Shown piece after piece: positions 1 through 11,325 of a DNA stretch of 64,000 bases (the stretch's first letter is position 1; the number at the start of each line of letters is the position of its first letter). The DNA is from Lindgomyces ingoldianus. Lineage: Eukaryota; Ascomycota; Dothideomycetes; Pleosporales; Lindgomycetaceae. Below the pieces are notes generated by a model that was not told where the DNA came from, searched no databases, and saw only the letters and a list, made by a program, of their open reading frames with translations. Location: positions 1,207,492 through 1,271,491 of the forward strand of contig NW_022985170.1 in the NCBI RefSeq assembly GCF_010093535.1, written 5' to 3'. Both the position numbers and the translations under genes were made by a program.

Positions 1-1114
1 CAAGGTAAGTCTCGCATGAGTTGAGAAGGGGTCATAGGGTAGGCCAGTCGACAAGGTATTGAGATCCAAACAAGGTGAATTGAACCAGTGTATTGTAAAG
101 TCTAAGGAGCGAGAGAGAGCTCTGGGCTGACTATATACTGTACGAGAAAGGAGCTAGTTCTAATGAGTGAATAGTGCAGTACATGGGTATTGCGTGAGAC
201 ACGTGCGACAGGAAGCTGTTTCTGACTCGGAACCGGAATCTTGTGATATGGTGGTTCTGAGACCCTGCAAAGCCGCAGATACTAACGATGTATTGTCCCA
301 GTCATTTTAAGGGATCCATGCAGATATTGAATCATGTCCGCAAGGTTCAGAAAAAAAAATACCATTAGGAGTTTAGAGGACATTCTTAATGTTGTTCTGG
401 AAAGAAGAGCTACTAGTGCTCAAAGGTCCATGCGATATAGACGGCCCATAGAACTCAACAGTATACAAACAGTTGGGGTCAGGTGTAATTTTGTGTAAAA
501 TCAAGCCTTGAGATGCCACTAATGAGATCAATCTTAAAATGCGATATAAGGCCCCTTATAAACAACTGGAATACTTGGGGATCCCACCACGCCCTGAACA
601 GCTGGAACTCCATATCTCGCCCATTTATGTATTTCGGATGGATTGTAGTCAATAGAGGGAGTTGACGAAAAGACTGTGTCAACACTAGAGTCTGGCGCTG
701 GTTGAACGGTTAGAGTTGCTGGGTGACCACCGCGACGAGTGGTAACGTCCAAATAAGAGATTTAATGCCTATACGTGTCCATTGATTACAGAATTGCGGA
801 CCAGAAAATGAGTGCAACTAGCACCAGCGCTGGGCCTTTACCACATAACTCTCTGTCTGTAAGGTACCGTGCATCATGAACTATGCCATCCCTAAGCCAC
901 AACAGCTCCTACTGCCTTTACTATGGCCCCTACTGCTATTTACATGGCCCTTACTGCCCATGCCGTCATATATGTAAATAAAACTCTGCAGCAGAGCACT
1001 TAGACAACACAGTTTACTTCACTTCATCAGCTTCTACCATAGCTGCATGATCACGCAACCTCTATATGCAACACACGCCGTGTCTTCCTCACGGGATGCA
1101 CGGGTTTTTTTGGC
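1..1114. other. no gene recognised
   Basis: Mixed-composition DNA with only short open frames. I see no domain, no repeat shared with the rest of the window and no RNA gene. If the R-domain relic that follows once had upstream NRPS or PKS modules, they cannot be recognised here. Confidence 0.5.
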
Positions 1115-2021
1115 ATGCACATGCTACGCAACTCCGTCACAGATGGCGACATTGCAGAGGTGCACTGTCTTTGTATTCGCTCACGTCTTCTGCGCGTCAA
1201 GGACGCAAAGATTCATGAATACAAGGGCGGCCTGGTCAAGCCGCTGCTAGGGCTCTCCACTAATGACTTCAAACGCCTCAGCCAGACGGCCGACTTGATC
1301 ATCCAAGTGGGGGCCGATGTCGCCCATCTAAAGTCGTATGAACAGATGTGGACCGCTAATGTTGTCTCGACGCTGCTCGCCATGGCCACGTCACGCCGCG
1401 TCCCTGTACACTTTGTCTCGTTGTTATCAGTGGCCATGCTCTAAAGGGATACTGTCGAGCTAGCTCAGGTGCCGCCGTCCTGCTTCTGGCCGCCAGCTGA
1501 TGCCGAGTCGCTGATGAAAAACGCTATAGGTTATGCTGCCAGTAAATGAATAGGCAAGATATTGCTGGAGTGAGCGGACGGCGTTCCGGCCGTTGTGCAC
1601 GGCTTCCCCAACATCATGGGACCCGATGCGCCGGAAGATATTGACTTGGTGGCGCGAGATAATACTGCGCTAAGATGCGGGCCGTACCGTACCGGCGCTA
1701 GACCCCAAGCAGTGGGTCGGACAGCTTGACGTCATCGACGTCGGTGACGTGGAGCCCGAGTTTCTGGCTACGGCGTAGGGTCACGATCCCCGCAAACCGT
1801 TTTCCGTGCACAATTACTGCAGCGAATACCGATACTTGCTGTCGGACCTCGTGGGTATGTACAAGGAGAAGCTCGGCACCAAGATCGACGTCCTACTAAC
1901 AACTGAGTAGATGCGGAAGGCTAAAGCTTTGGGCGTGCCGCCTTGTGTTGGGGCTACCTGGACTGGCAATGAAGTGTTTGTGTCGCCTATGTTGCGCAAG
2001 GGGGGGCAAGTGATGAATTGA
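1115..2021 (+). pseudogene. Thioester-reductase (R) domain relic of a PKS/NRPS-type enzyme
   Basis: This is a remnant of the NAD(P)H-dependent reductase domain that releases products from fungal PKS, PKS-NRPS and NRPS-like enzymes (Male-sterility/NAD_binding_4 family). The first frame reads EVHCL-like and then DLIIQVGADVAHLKSYEQMW, close to the family's core ADxIIHNGA...SY motif. It is followed in the same frame by IGYAASK and VVHGFPNIMGPDAPED, matching the YxxSK catalytic region and the R-PSNI-GP region of the family. A later piece shifted by one frame (from about 1701) reads LDVIDVGDVEPEFL, then SEYRYLLSDLV, and stops at 2019-2021. In-frame stops lie at 1442, 1547, 1571, 1776 and 1908. Several fit TGG or CAG turned into a stop, as in RIP. 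There is no start or upstream domain, so it is clearly dead. The host enzyme class cannot be told from this piece. Confidence 0.8.
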
Positions 2022-2589
2022 TAGTGTACCGCAGTTCGTCGAGGCGAGACCGTTCAACAATACCATTTTTTCTCCAAGAGCCTATAAAATGCTATCAATG
2101 TCTCTACTGCGCAAGGTGTGAACATGCAACTGTTGCTGGCTACCAAGATTGGTGACTTGTACGCAAGCCCAAAATACCTTACACCAAACTCGACGGTTTT
2201 ATCTTGTCATTTCACCTGCAGATTGGCAACAATCTCTCCTAAAGAATATTTGGCTTGGATTATGATTTTCGTGGAACATGACAAGATTGATCCACTCAAT
2301 AGGCCTACTTCTATATACATTAGGTGGCCAGCCTTGAATACCATCCGATTTCTTCCTCCCAGCCCCCTGAAAAAGGAAAGGTGAACTCGAAAACCAATCG
2401 GTGCTAAGCGGATGTCAATCACTGCTTGTAGAGATTAACTTCCTTCCGAATGAGACAGAAACATAAGTCTATCATTGGCGAAAAAGTGGGTGGGCTAAAA
2501 ATTCTGGGGTGGCCCAAGTACAAAGTGGATAATTTCCATGACGAGAAAACGGCAAAAACTCCGTTGGCATAATCGTCCGGACAGCTCTT
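2022..2589. other. intergenic, no gene recognised
   Basis: The gap lies between the R-domain relic and the 3' end of the exporter gene, which point toward each other. Short frames here show no family resemblance. Confidence 0.4.
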
Positions 2590-4614
2590 TCAAGCACTGG
2601 GTTTCTTCGCGTTGACATTGGTCCACTTGGTGCACAAGCTGGTAGTGGCAGTGATGCCACAGGCCGCGATAGTAATTGCGAAAGCAACCTTGATACCCCA
2701 TGCATACGCACGGAGAACACCGTCCAGCTCGGCTCCGGAAAATACCTGGCGCAGGGTTGTGGCACCGGTAGCAGTGATTAAGGCGGGATCGACGCTCGGT
2801 GTGGTACGGGCAAGCTTGTGCACGAGCTGGTTGTCGAAGCCAGATTGCGCGGCTGCGATCAAAAATGTGCTGCCGATAGATCGAGCGACTGTGCTCGAGG
2901 GACACAATCAGCTTAGGGATACAAGGGGACAAAGGAAATTGACGACATCCTGGGACAGGGCGAGGGAGAACTCACATATAATAATCGCGGTCACAGGAGC
3001 TATGTCGCTTGGTGCAGCAAAAGCCTGCGCAATGATGACCGGGATTTGGAGGCCCATCCCGTATCCGAAGCCGGCCAAGATCTGATACCCAACCCATTTG
3101 CCTGTCGAGGTCCCAATGTCGAGAGTATACAGTAGACCAGCGGAGATGGTTACGACCACAGAGCTAGCTACCAGATACGGAGCTGCAATACCCGTCTTCG
3201 TGATGGCTCTACCGGAGGCAAATGTGGCAACGCTGAACAAGGCGATGAGAGGAATGTTGCGCACACCCGAGCCAATCGGACTGCGGTTGTCGATGCTTTG
3301 GAAATAGATGGGGAGGTAGTAGAGCGTGATGAAATACGCGCCAGCGAAGAAGAAGCCCCATACAGAGTTGACCCAGACGGTCCTTTGGCGCATAAGGCGT
3401 GGTGTCAGCATGGCGCGTTCGCCTTGCCATATTTCTATAATTATGAGTGCAAGAACCATAACACCGAAGCCGACGAGTAATCCGATAACAACGCTGGAAT
3501 TCCACGGATGGGTTACACCACCGTACTGGAGAGCTAGAAGTAAGGCGAGGGATGCACCCATTGTAAGCGCCGTCCCTAGAAAGTCCATTTGCAGAAGCTT
3601 CTCTTTAAGCGTAGCATCGACCCGCGTAGCGGTTGCGGGGGTCTTGAAGGTGAGCAGAATGACAAAAGCGGCCAGACCACCGATTGGAATATTGATATAG
3701 AAGCACCTAAAGTTGTCATATCAGGTTCGGTCCGGTCATAACAGAAGCCGATGACTGGAAATAGTCCCTTGTTTTGCAACAAAGACAAAGCAGTACAACA
3801 TCCTTGACTCACCACCTCCAGGTCGCCGCATCTGTAAGCGCTCCACCAATGAGTGGTCCAGCGACGGCGGCGACGCCATATGACATACCAATGAATCCAG
3901 TGTAGGTGGCTCTTTTCGCGGGCTCAGCAGCAAAGGCAGAAATCGTGTATACTCCAGGCGCGACACCCGAGGCACCAAGACCGGCGATAGAACGTCCAAC
4001 AATCACAGTGGTTGAGTTGTGGGCGACAGCGCTAATCAAACTCCCAAGTTCGAAGATGAGGATTGACACTAGGAAACTGGGTTTGAGGGGAAAGTATTTA
4101 TACACTTTGCCCCACTGTGACTGGAACGCTCCGAGCGTTAGGAAATAAGCCGAACCGTACCACGAGATATCTTGAAGTCTGCCGAATTGGTCGGTAATCT
4201 TTGGAACAGCGGTTGCAACAATAGTCTGAATCGAGAAGATCAGCGTACCGGCGTGTGATGCATTAGCAAAAGACGACTCTGCGAGAAACTTGGAGCGGTA
4301 GAACTCACCTGATCCAGAGAACAGAGGGTGATACTGAGCACGAGCGCAAGCATGATGAAGAACATTTCGATACCCTTCGGGTATTCAACAGGTTTTTGCG
4401 GCCCATCCACGCCTTTTTCTTTAGTAGCAGGACCATCGTCTTCAGGGATTTCTGGTTTCTCTACGCCATTGGCAGTCGAGGATGCCACAATGGACGGTTC
4501 ATTAGACTCGACGGTCTGCTTTTCCTTCTCAGGCTCGGCCTGATATGTTTTCTCTCCGATCGCTTCGAGCTTACCGTCCTCTGGGAAGGGAGGGGGAGGT
4601 GTTGATCGAGACAT
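2590..4614 (-). CDS. MFS exporter, DHA14/toxin-efflux type, four exons
   Basis: Likely a proton-coupled plasma-membrane drug/toxin exporter of the fungal DHA14 group (the group of cluster-linked efflux pumps). Exons run 4614-4309, 4225-3813, 3706-2976 and 2888-2590. The introns are 83, 106 and 87 bp, each starting GTGAGT and ending in AG, and the joined length of 1749 nt keeps one frame and gives 582 residues. The N-terminal 80 residues are Pro/Glu-rich and cytosolic. The first membrane span leads into LDQTIVATAVPKITDQF (about residues 100-116), then WYGSAYFLTLGAFQ, a GKVYKYF motif-A region at about 141, GRSIAGLGASG, and the antiporter motif C GPLIGGALTD. The end is intact, with FARSIGSTFLIAAAQSGF formed across the third intron. 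The product could be a toxin or drug pump; the substrate cannot be read from sequence. It lies 570 bp from a dead R domain, which suggests a former metabolite cluster. Confidence 0.9.
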
Positions 4615-4690
4615 GTGTGTTTGTCGTATGGCTCAATTGCTTAGGCTTGATATGAGACTCTGTGGGCCTTGGAAACGCGGCCTCGAAGCA

Positions 4691-4714
4691 ATTGGTGTGC
4701 GCTTAGCTTATATA
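4691..4714 (-). promoter_or_regulatory. possible TATA and CCAAT elements of the MFS gene
   Basis: On the minus strand a TATATAAG word lies about 95 bases before the start codon (4707-4714), and a CCAAT word lies at 4691-4695. Position suits a core promoter, but such words are common and this is only suggestive. Confidence 0.3.
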
Positions 4715-4730
4715 GATAGGCTGACGTACG

Positions 4731-4769
4731 AATGTTCGGAGGTAATGTTCAGAGGCAATGTTCAGAGAG
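4731..4769 (+). repeat. three 13-bp tandem units
   Basis: The unit AATGTTCRGAGGY occurs three times head to tail just upstream of the MFS gene. Units differ at one to three bases. It could hold a regulatory site or be a simple slippage repeat. Confidence 0.6.
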
Positions 4770-4805
4770 GTACATGCCCAAATATCATTTGATTGTAGCT
4801 CTGGG

Positions 4806-4993
4806 CGCTCGCTTACCGCTCCACCAGACCCCTGCCAGTGGTTGTATAACTGAGCTAGACCTAATTCAACGCGCCGTTAAGTCTGCAAACCCGCTAACGC
4901 CGCTCGCTCACCACTCTGTCGGACCCCAGTGGTTGTATAACGGAGCTAGGCCTGATTAAACGCCGTGAAGTCCGCAAACCCGTTAACGTCGCT
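4806..4993 (+). repeat. imperfect tandem duplication, about 92-97 bp units
   Basis: Two adjacent units share CGCTCGCT(T/C)ACC at their start, CCAGTGGTTGTATAAC in the middle and GCAAACCCG(C/T)TAACG near the end. The second unit has several small deletions. It lies upstream of the MFS gene and shows no coding sense. Confidence 0.7.
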
Positions 4994-5045
4994 TGTCCAA
5001 ATAGGGCATAGAGTAGAATTTTGATATGTCTGACAACTTGAGGTA

Positions 5046-5220
5046 CTGTAAGGGCGCTAGTCCTTACAAAGGATAATGCACCGTAAGGCCGGAAACGGCT
5101 TGTATGGGTCCTTACGCGCGACAGGTATATATACTATTCTGTACGCAGATCAACTGTTGGTTGATTATTCGCACCTTTTTGGTTGTATTGGCCCAGTGGT
5201 ACAGAGCTCCGTCCTTACAG
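5046..5220 (+). repeat. S element, copy 1
   Basis: This is one of three copies of a short dispersed repeat (others at 9625-9810 and 20491-20671). It opens CTGTAAGG and closes CCTTACAG, an 8-bp terminal inverted repeat, with further GTAAGG/CCTTAC pairs inside. The last 35 bases resemble the 5' half of a tRNA, including an A-box-like TGGCCCAGTGG at 5189-5199. No ORF. Class uncertain: a MITE or a tRNA-related SINE fragment. Confidence 0.65.
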
Positions 5221-5988
5221 GAGAGGGAGGGGGTTTAGGAAAAGGTATGTTTTTCTTATGCCTTAACTTACAACAGTATTTAGAGGGTGTACTGTAACGA
5301 GGTAGGCACGGTCAACCACGTGGCCTTCTCTCGCTAATAGAGGTTTAGGCTAGACTAGAGACAACCGCTAGTGCTAGCCCTAGCATTATCTATATATATA
5401 TTATACTATGCGAGAATACTTAGCTTAAGTATTCTCGTGCGTACCTTTTAGTACAGTAGGGAAAGTCGTATAGTATCAGCTTGGCAGGCGGGGCGCCTAC
5501 CTCATTACATGTACAGTCCTCTATATAATCCTTGCAGAGCAAAGGTAAGGTAGGGGTTATATAGAAGAAGAGGTAGAGTAAAGAGAGAGTAAGATAACTC
5601 ATGTGTTTGTACTATTATAAATAGAAGAATAGTATTCACACGCTTCTAGTTAGAAAGGATATTAGATATATTGCTATACCTAGAACCGTGTCCTGTCGTA
5701 AAGAATAACCGCAACCTTCTACTAGAGGCAGGAGGTTGAGACTATATACCTAAGAGTAATTGCAGCAATCGCAGGTTCTAAGACTTAGTCGCACACCTTA
5801 GCGTGCAACTGCTGCGATTGTTTGCTAAGCTCTGCGATTACTTCCCTGTCCTTGCATATCCTTTATACCTAATTTAGTCGTCACGTGATGTTGACTTCTG
5901 TTGACCGTGACCTCACCAGCATCAGTCCGTCCTTCCTCCGTGGGGTTGGAGACCCGCATGTTCCCCTGGCCTAACTAATGGTTGTAAC
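5221..5988. other. no gene recognised; small hairpin
   Basis: Moderately AT-rich, no coding region recognised. An inverted pair CAATCGCAG / CTGCGATTG (about 5766 and 5812) could form a hairpin; nothing else ties it to a function. Confidence 0.4.
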
Positions 5989-6341
5989 ACTAGCTAAAAG
6001 GAAAATCTTTACATATTTAGCTTAAGTATGTGCTTAATAATTACTTACTTTTTATTATTATCTAGCTTATATAAGTTAGCTATAGAATTAACTTATTTAA
6101 GTTATTTAGTATATTATTTATTTATTTATTAATTTTTAAAAAACTTTACATATAGCTATAGCATATTACTTAAAAAGTGTTATATTTTATTTAAAAGCCT
6201 AAAGTGTAAGCTATATCTAATGTTCTTTTAACACATCTAAGTATTGTTGCTAGAAATATATTAGTGTAAGAAAAGTAGTTTAGTGTAGTCTTAGTAAAAG
6301 TAAGCAACTTAGGTGTGTAAGCAACTTGCCTGTGGTGTACA
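5989..6341 (+). mobile_element. partial B-family foldback element (right arm)
   Basis: The sequence matches the right arm of the A/B elements, ending in GTGTGTAAGCAACTTGCC and then a GTGTAC end. The left arm is absent, so this is a truncated copy. Heavily TpA-rich. Confidence 0.7.
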
Positions 6342-8401
6342 GTAGTACATTTTAGTAGTAGAGTAAGGTAAATGAAGGATGTAAAGTTTGTTAGCAACCT
6401 ACTTACAAAGGGTTGTCAATTATTTAGAACATTCTACGCACAGGTATTAGGTTGTGCACGCGGAGCAGCCCGCTCAGGGACCCCCTTGTACCATATCCTT
6501 CTGGAATCGCTGCAAATCTTATGGGAACGTGTCTACGCGGGCTCTTCCCAACAAATGCGCCCGTTCTTGTCAATTCGGATTCTAAAGCCGATTGAGAACA
6601 TATGGCCCCACACCAATAATAAGCTTCCTCTGGCCAACTGGTAAGCTTCCTTGGTTGAGAACCCTCCCACAGCATATCCGGCTGACGGGTGCTACCTTAG
6701 CGCGTGCGGGTAAGCCGGAGGCGTAACTAGGGGAAGTGATATACAAGTAGGCTGTCATAATCACTGTCTTCTTCTAGTAGACCTACCCATCAGGGCCAAC
6801 TACGAGGAATACCCCATCCATCATCTACCAAGGGAAGAATTATGGCCTTGGGCAGTCATAATTTGGTCTCCCACATTCTATTTCATGGTTTTCATCCTAT
6901 TATTGAACCAGGTTGAGTCCAAGGTGGGGTAATAATCCAGGATGCATGGAAAAGGAGGTCAAAAACTAGGGAAGGTATTGGATTGCTGATGTTGACTGAG
7001 CCTCAGTCTTAAGCTGAACGTCGAGCACTTCTGTAGTGGGAATGCGCTATATTAAACCCCCAGCATGGTGACGTACAACCTATACGATATAAGGAAGGCA
7101 ACAAACACTCTTTGACACGCGACATACCCAATCAACGGATGCCGCACTGCCAGGTGCGTTGCTGACTTTATCAGTGCATATGAAACCGTATTGAGCGCCA
7201 GTGGGTTCAGATACGAGCACTGGGCTCAGGGGTCTTATCCTGGGGTCTGCGTTCGACATGGCGCCATGACGGGATTCTCGAGTCCACATTAGGCAGATTT
7301 GCGTCTCTGGCCATCTATGCCTCTAGCCCAATTCATCTACTGGTCAGATGGGGAGCTGGAATGCAAAGCCTGTACAGCGCCAGGGTCGACCAAAGAACAG
7401 CCGTGCCTAGATTTTCTTTTAGGGAGATCAGAATATCGAGGGGAGATACCAGGAGGCACTGCTAAAATGAGAATCCCCTAACCTTGTTATCAAATTTAGC
7501 GTGCTAAGCGCAGCAATCAGTAGAAGCACGCTGAGTAATACTCATGTTGTGCGGTATCTCAACTAGATTTATGCCCTTCACTCAGCCACTGCGAAGAATT
7601 GAGCTTTGACAGAAACAAATTATAAGATTTAGGAGCTGGGGGTTCCTGTCGTGCGAAAGAGGATGTCTGAGGTAAGTGGATAGAGTGCTGAGATCAGATG
7701 CAAGCATATAAAGCAGCCCACGTTCTCCGTTACAGCGTCTACCTCTTTTGACTGTCCTGTCATACGATTTTTAATCACTCCTACATGTTTATCTTAACCA
7801 CACAATTATCAAAATGTATACTACAGTACTAGGAGAGAGGTCTGTTCTATGCAAAATTTAGCAAGCTCTACTAAGCATCTGCCCCCTCTATTTAATTAAT
7901 TATATATTTACTTTAAATAGTTCTATAAACATAATTAATAGCTTATTTTAATTACATAATCCTAAGACTTTGTCTAGTAGCTATGCGCTTGTTGCAGAGC
8001 CTGTACATAGCGTAGCATTAACAAAACAAGCTTCCTAACTAGCAAACCAAGTACTTTCTACTATGCCTTTTGTTTGCAGTAGTCACACGATGGTCGGATG
8101 GTCGTATGCGTCGTCACCATAGTCGTATGCATCTCACCATGGTCTGTTGCCAAGACTCACCCACTTATTTCGCATATATATAGACTCCTACAAAGGACTC
8201 CTCAAGCAATGAATTCAATCTAGTTCCTCATGCCTCTGGTGCTTCGCATAGCTTCACACTTTTCTAATGCTGCATAGAGCTAATCCTACTTCTCTATAAA
8301 GTTACTTAAAATACTAACACTTACTTAAAAGTAAGAATATTACAAGCGTTAGTAAATTATTTCATTAATATTCTATAGTCATTTTATATGTATTTTTTAT
8401 A
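6342..8401. other. no gene recognised
   Basis: Contains moderately GC-rich stretches (6440-7500) with short frames, but no domain I recognise. A piece near 6800-6900 reads like a short hydrophobic coding fragment (FYFMVFILLLNQ) without context. From about 7850 the DNA turns AT-rich toward the repeat block. Confidence 0.4.
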
Positions 8402-9534
8402 ACGTACCTAACGGGTTGGCCGGCCACACAGGTTGGCCGGCTACTTTTGCTAAGCCCCTACTAAACTCTACCTATCTACATAATGCTTTAACAACAACAC
8501 TAGATTAAATCTTCTAAAGAATGTTAAATATAGCTTACTTTTTAGGCTTTTAAATAAGACTTAAAACTTTTCTTATAACACACTATAGCTATTTATAATG
8601 TCTTTTACACAACACTAAGTAATTAACACGCTAGATAACCTTTATAAGTAGAATGCTAGCCTAAATTAAAGAATCTAACTAAGCTTAAAAAAAAAGTAGT
8701 TATTAAGTATATACTTAAGCTTTTTATGCGTAGATTTTTCTTTAAGCTTATAGCTGTAGCTAATATAGCTAATTCCTTGCCTATAAAGCGCAATCTAGGC
8801 TAGGTTAGCTTAAACTAGCCTAGTATATAAGTTAAGCACTACTCTAAGTTTATAATAAAGTTTAATTATAAGTATAATTATAAAAAAGTGCTTTATAAGA
8901 ATCTAAAGGTTATCTAAAGCTAGTTTTGCCTAGTAGCTAATATAAAAGCTAAGTACAGTATCTAGGATAAAAACACATATAACTTTAACAAGTTAAGCTT
9001 TATAATAGGCTAAATATTAACTAAAGCAGTTATTCTAGCTTTAAAGAGATAAAAATAGCTAAAAGTAATATAGTAAAGTAATAAAAAGTAGACAATAGTT
9101 ATTTAAAGCATTAATATAATAAAGTAGGCTATAAGATTATAAAGCTTTAAGTAGTAAATAAAGCTACTACACAACATAAATTATATTAAAAAAAAGTAGA
9201 TTTAAGTAAAAAAGACTTTAATAGTTAAAAATAAGGCTTATTTAACTGCTCTAAAGAAGTTTAAAGCGCGTAGTAATAGAAAAAAGCTAAAGACGCAGGT
9301 GCGCGCTAAAAAAGGTAAGCTAAGTTAAAGGTAATATAAGTAGTGTAATTAGACTAGGCATAACTTATATATATATAAGTAAGTAGTAAAAGTAGACTTT
9401 AAATAATATCTTATGTTATATTACTTTATACAGGGCTAAAGTGGGCTGTTTTGCGAGAGAATAGGGTGGTTTTAGTGGGGGCTTAGCAAAAGTGGCCGGC
9501 CAACCCGTGTGGCCGGCCAACCTGTTAGGTACGT
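8402..9534 (+). mobile_element. C-family Tc1/mariner-pogo-type relic, copy C1
   Basis: A 1133-bp element flanked by TA on both sides. The ends are inverted: ACGTACCTAACGGGTTGG at the left and the reverse complement at the right, followed inside by GGCCGGCC-rich repeats and CTTTTGCTAAGCCCC. TA duplication and length suggest a non-autonomous or deleted pogo/Fot1-like transposon. The right interior keeps the zinc-knuckle end of a transposase, best seen in copy C2. RIP-mutated inside, with the GC-rich ends preserved. Confidence 0.8.
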
Positions 9535-9624
9535 TACAGCATGTTTTAATAATAATAAGTTTAGCATTTACTATTATTGTTACTTATATAAAGTAATATA
9601 TTATAGCTATTTAATTCTAAAGTA

Positions 9625-9810
9625 CTTGTGAAGCTACTAGTTCTTACAAAAAGTAATAAAGCTCTGTAATACTAGAAGCAGCCTATACTAGAGTTCTTAT
9701 GCGTAATAGATATATATATATACTATTTTATATATAGTATAATCTATTTGTTAATTATTTACGCTTTTTTAGTTATATTAGTACAGTAGCATAGAGCCTT
9801 GTTCTTACAG
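9625..9810 (+). repeat. S element, copy 3 (RIP-mutated), flanked by TA
   Basis: This aligns along its length with the copies at 5046 and 20491, but with C-to-T and G-to-A changes (for example CCTTACAG has become TCTTACAG). TA stands directly on both sides, fitting a TA target duplication. Confidence 0.65.
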
Positions 9811-10326
9811 TACTCGAGGAGCTTAACATAAAGTATAGGCTTCTTAGCTTTTATACCTTAGCTTCTTATTATAATTAAGCTTAATCTTAGCCACTTGCAG
9901 CTATATTAGACTAGAATAGACAAAGAATGATTATCTAGATACAATAAAGCATAGAAAAAGAAATAGCGTGTATATAAACAGTAGCTAATTATTGTCCTAG
10001 AGAGAAGTAATTTGTCTAAGTCTTCTACTTAGATTCTAACTATTTAATGTTTAAATAAACTACGTTAGATAAGAGCAGTTTAGTCTGTCTATAGTATTAC
10101 ACACCTATTATTTTAATACTTCTATACCTTTGTTAAGATTTGCTCTCTCTCTTTCTCTCTCTTATAGCTCTGCTATGCACCCTCTATCTTATATTTCTTC
10201 TCTATGCCTTATGCTTCCTGTTTAATACTCTTAGATAGAATAAGTTAGTGTAATAGCTTAACGCGGCTAGCAAATACCTAATAACAGTGCTAACTGTAGG
10301 CCTAGTTTAATGCCTCTTTTAATATA

Positions 10327-10433
10327 GCTAACGTGTGTCGCATTTTACTACAATTTGCTATAGATTGCTATAATTTGCTGCAAGTTGCTGCAATCTACTA
10401 CAAGTTGCTGTATTTTACTACACTTTATAATAG
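10327..10433 (+). repeat. degenerate array of about 10-bp TGCTGCAA-like units
   Basis: Repeated words such as AATTTGCTGCAAGTTGCTGCAA recur at roughly 10-bp spacing, many with TGC changed to TAC or TAT. It resembles the array in the E-family LTR, but flanking E sequence is not recognisable. Confidence 0.5.
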
Positions 10434-10904
10434 TTTGCTTACTTTTTTAAGGCTACTAGCTAATCCTTAGCTAACAGCTAAACACTAGCCTCTTATACTC
10501 TTACATTGCCTTACACTTTAATTCTAACAAGAGGATATTAGAAAACTACAAAGCTAGCTAAGAGGAGAGGTGCAACTAAATACTTAGAGGAATAGAGGTA
10601 CAGCAGAGGCTAGAACAGAGTTAGAGCAGATACAAGAAACCTTTAAATATAGGTTTGTTAGGTAACTTTAAATAAAACAATTTAAGCAAATTGTTGCAGT
10701 CTAGTAGTATATAACTAGACTGTAACAAAGTTGCTAGAATATTATCTAAGCAGCGTAAGTTTAATTCTTAGAGATTATATTTTTTTTATTTTTAAAAAAG
10801 GTTTAACTAGTATCTAGTTTATATACAAAGGTTCTTTTTTAAGACTAAATTTTAGTTTATAATACATTTTAAATATTATAATAGCTTTATAAGTAGATAT
10901 AATA

Positions 10905-11045
10905 CTGTCGCGTATACTAAGAGCCTTGGCTAGGGCTTAGAGCCTGGTCCGCGGCTCGGGATCTAGAGATAGTATGTTCTAAAGCTCGGTGTATATAAGG
11001 AGAGCCTTCAACTCTCTTAGAGAGTAGAGTCACTTTATCCGATCT
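10905..11045 (+). repeat. GC-richer island, possibly part of an LTR
   Basis: A stretch starting TGTCGCGTATACTAAGAG stands out from the AT-rich surroundings. It contains a TATATAAGG box at about 10991 followed by a pyrimidine-rich stretch, as in an LTR promoter. No second copy or TSD was found in the window, so the call is weak. Confidence 0.35.
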
Positions 11046-11325
11046 TCTAAACAGCTATTGCTAAGCTATTTTATCCTCTACAAATACTTATCTAAAACTT
11101 TATTTTATTAAAATTATAGATATTAAAATTATAGATTGTTTACTTAGTAAGAGTGTTATATATATAAGTGTAAACTACTTTTACATAACTATAGAATTCT
11201 TATATTAAGCTTTTTATAGTTATACTTAACTATAAAAAATATATTTTAAGCTTAATAGTATATTTTATAAAGGATATAGTCTAGTTTACACTAATATAGC
11301 TTAGACTATAATAGCTTAGGCTATA

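Noticed and set aside
2612..3480. Plus-strand ORFs over the MFS gene
   Set aside because: They are antisense shadows of exons with clear transporter motifs.
7080..7481. Short ORFs near 7.1-7.5 kb as a gene
   Set aside because: No family resemblance, no supporting introns and no consistent codon character.
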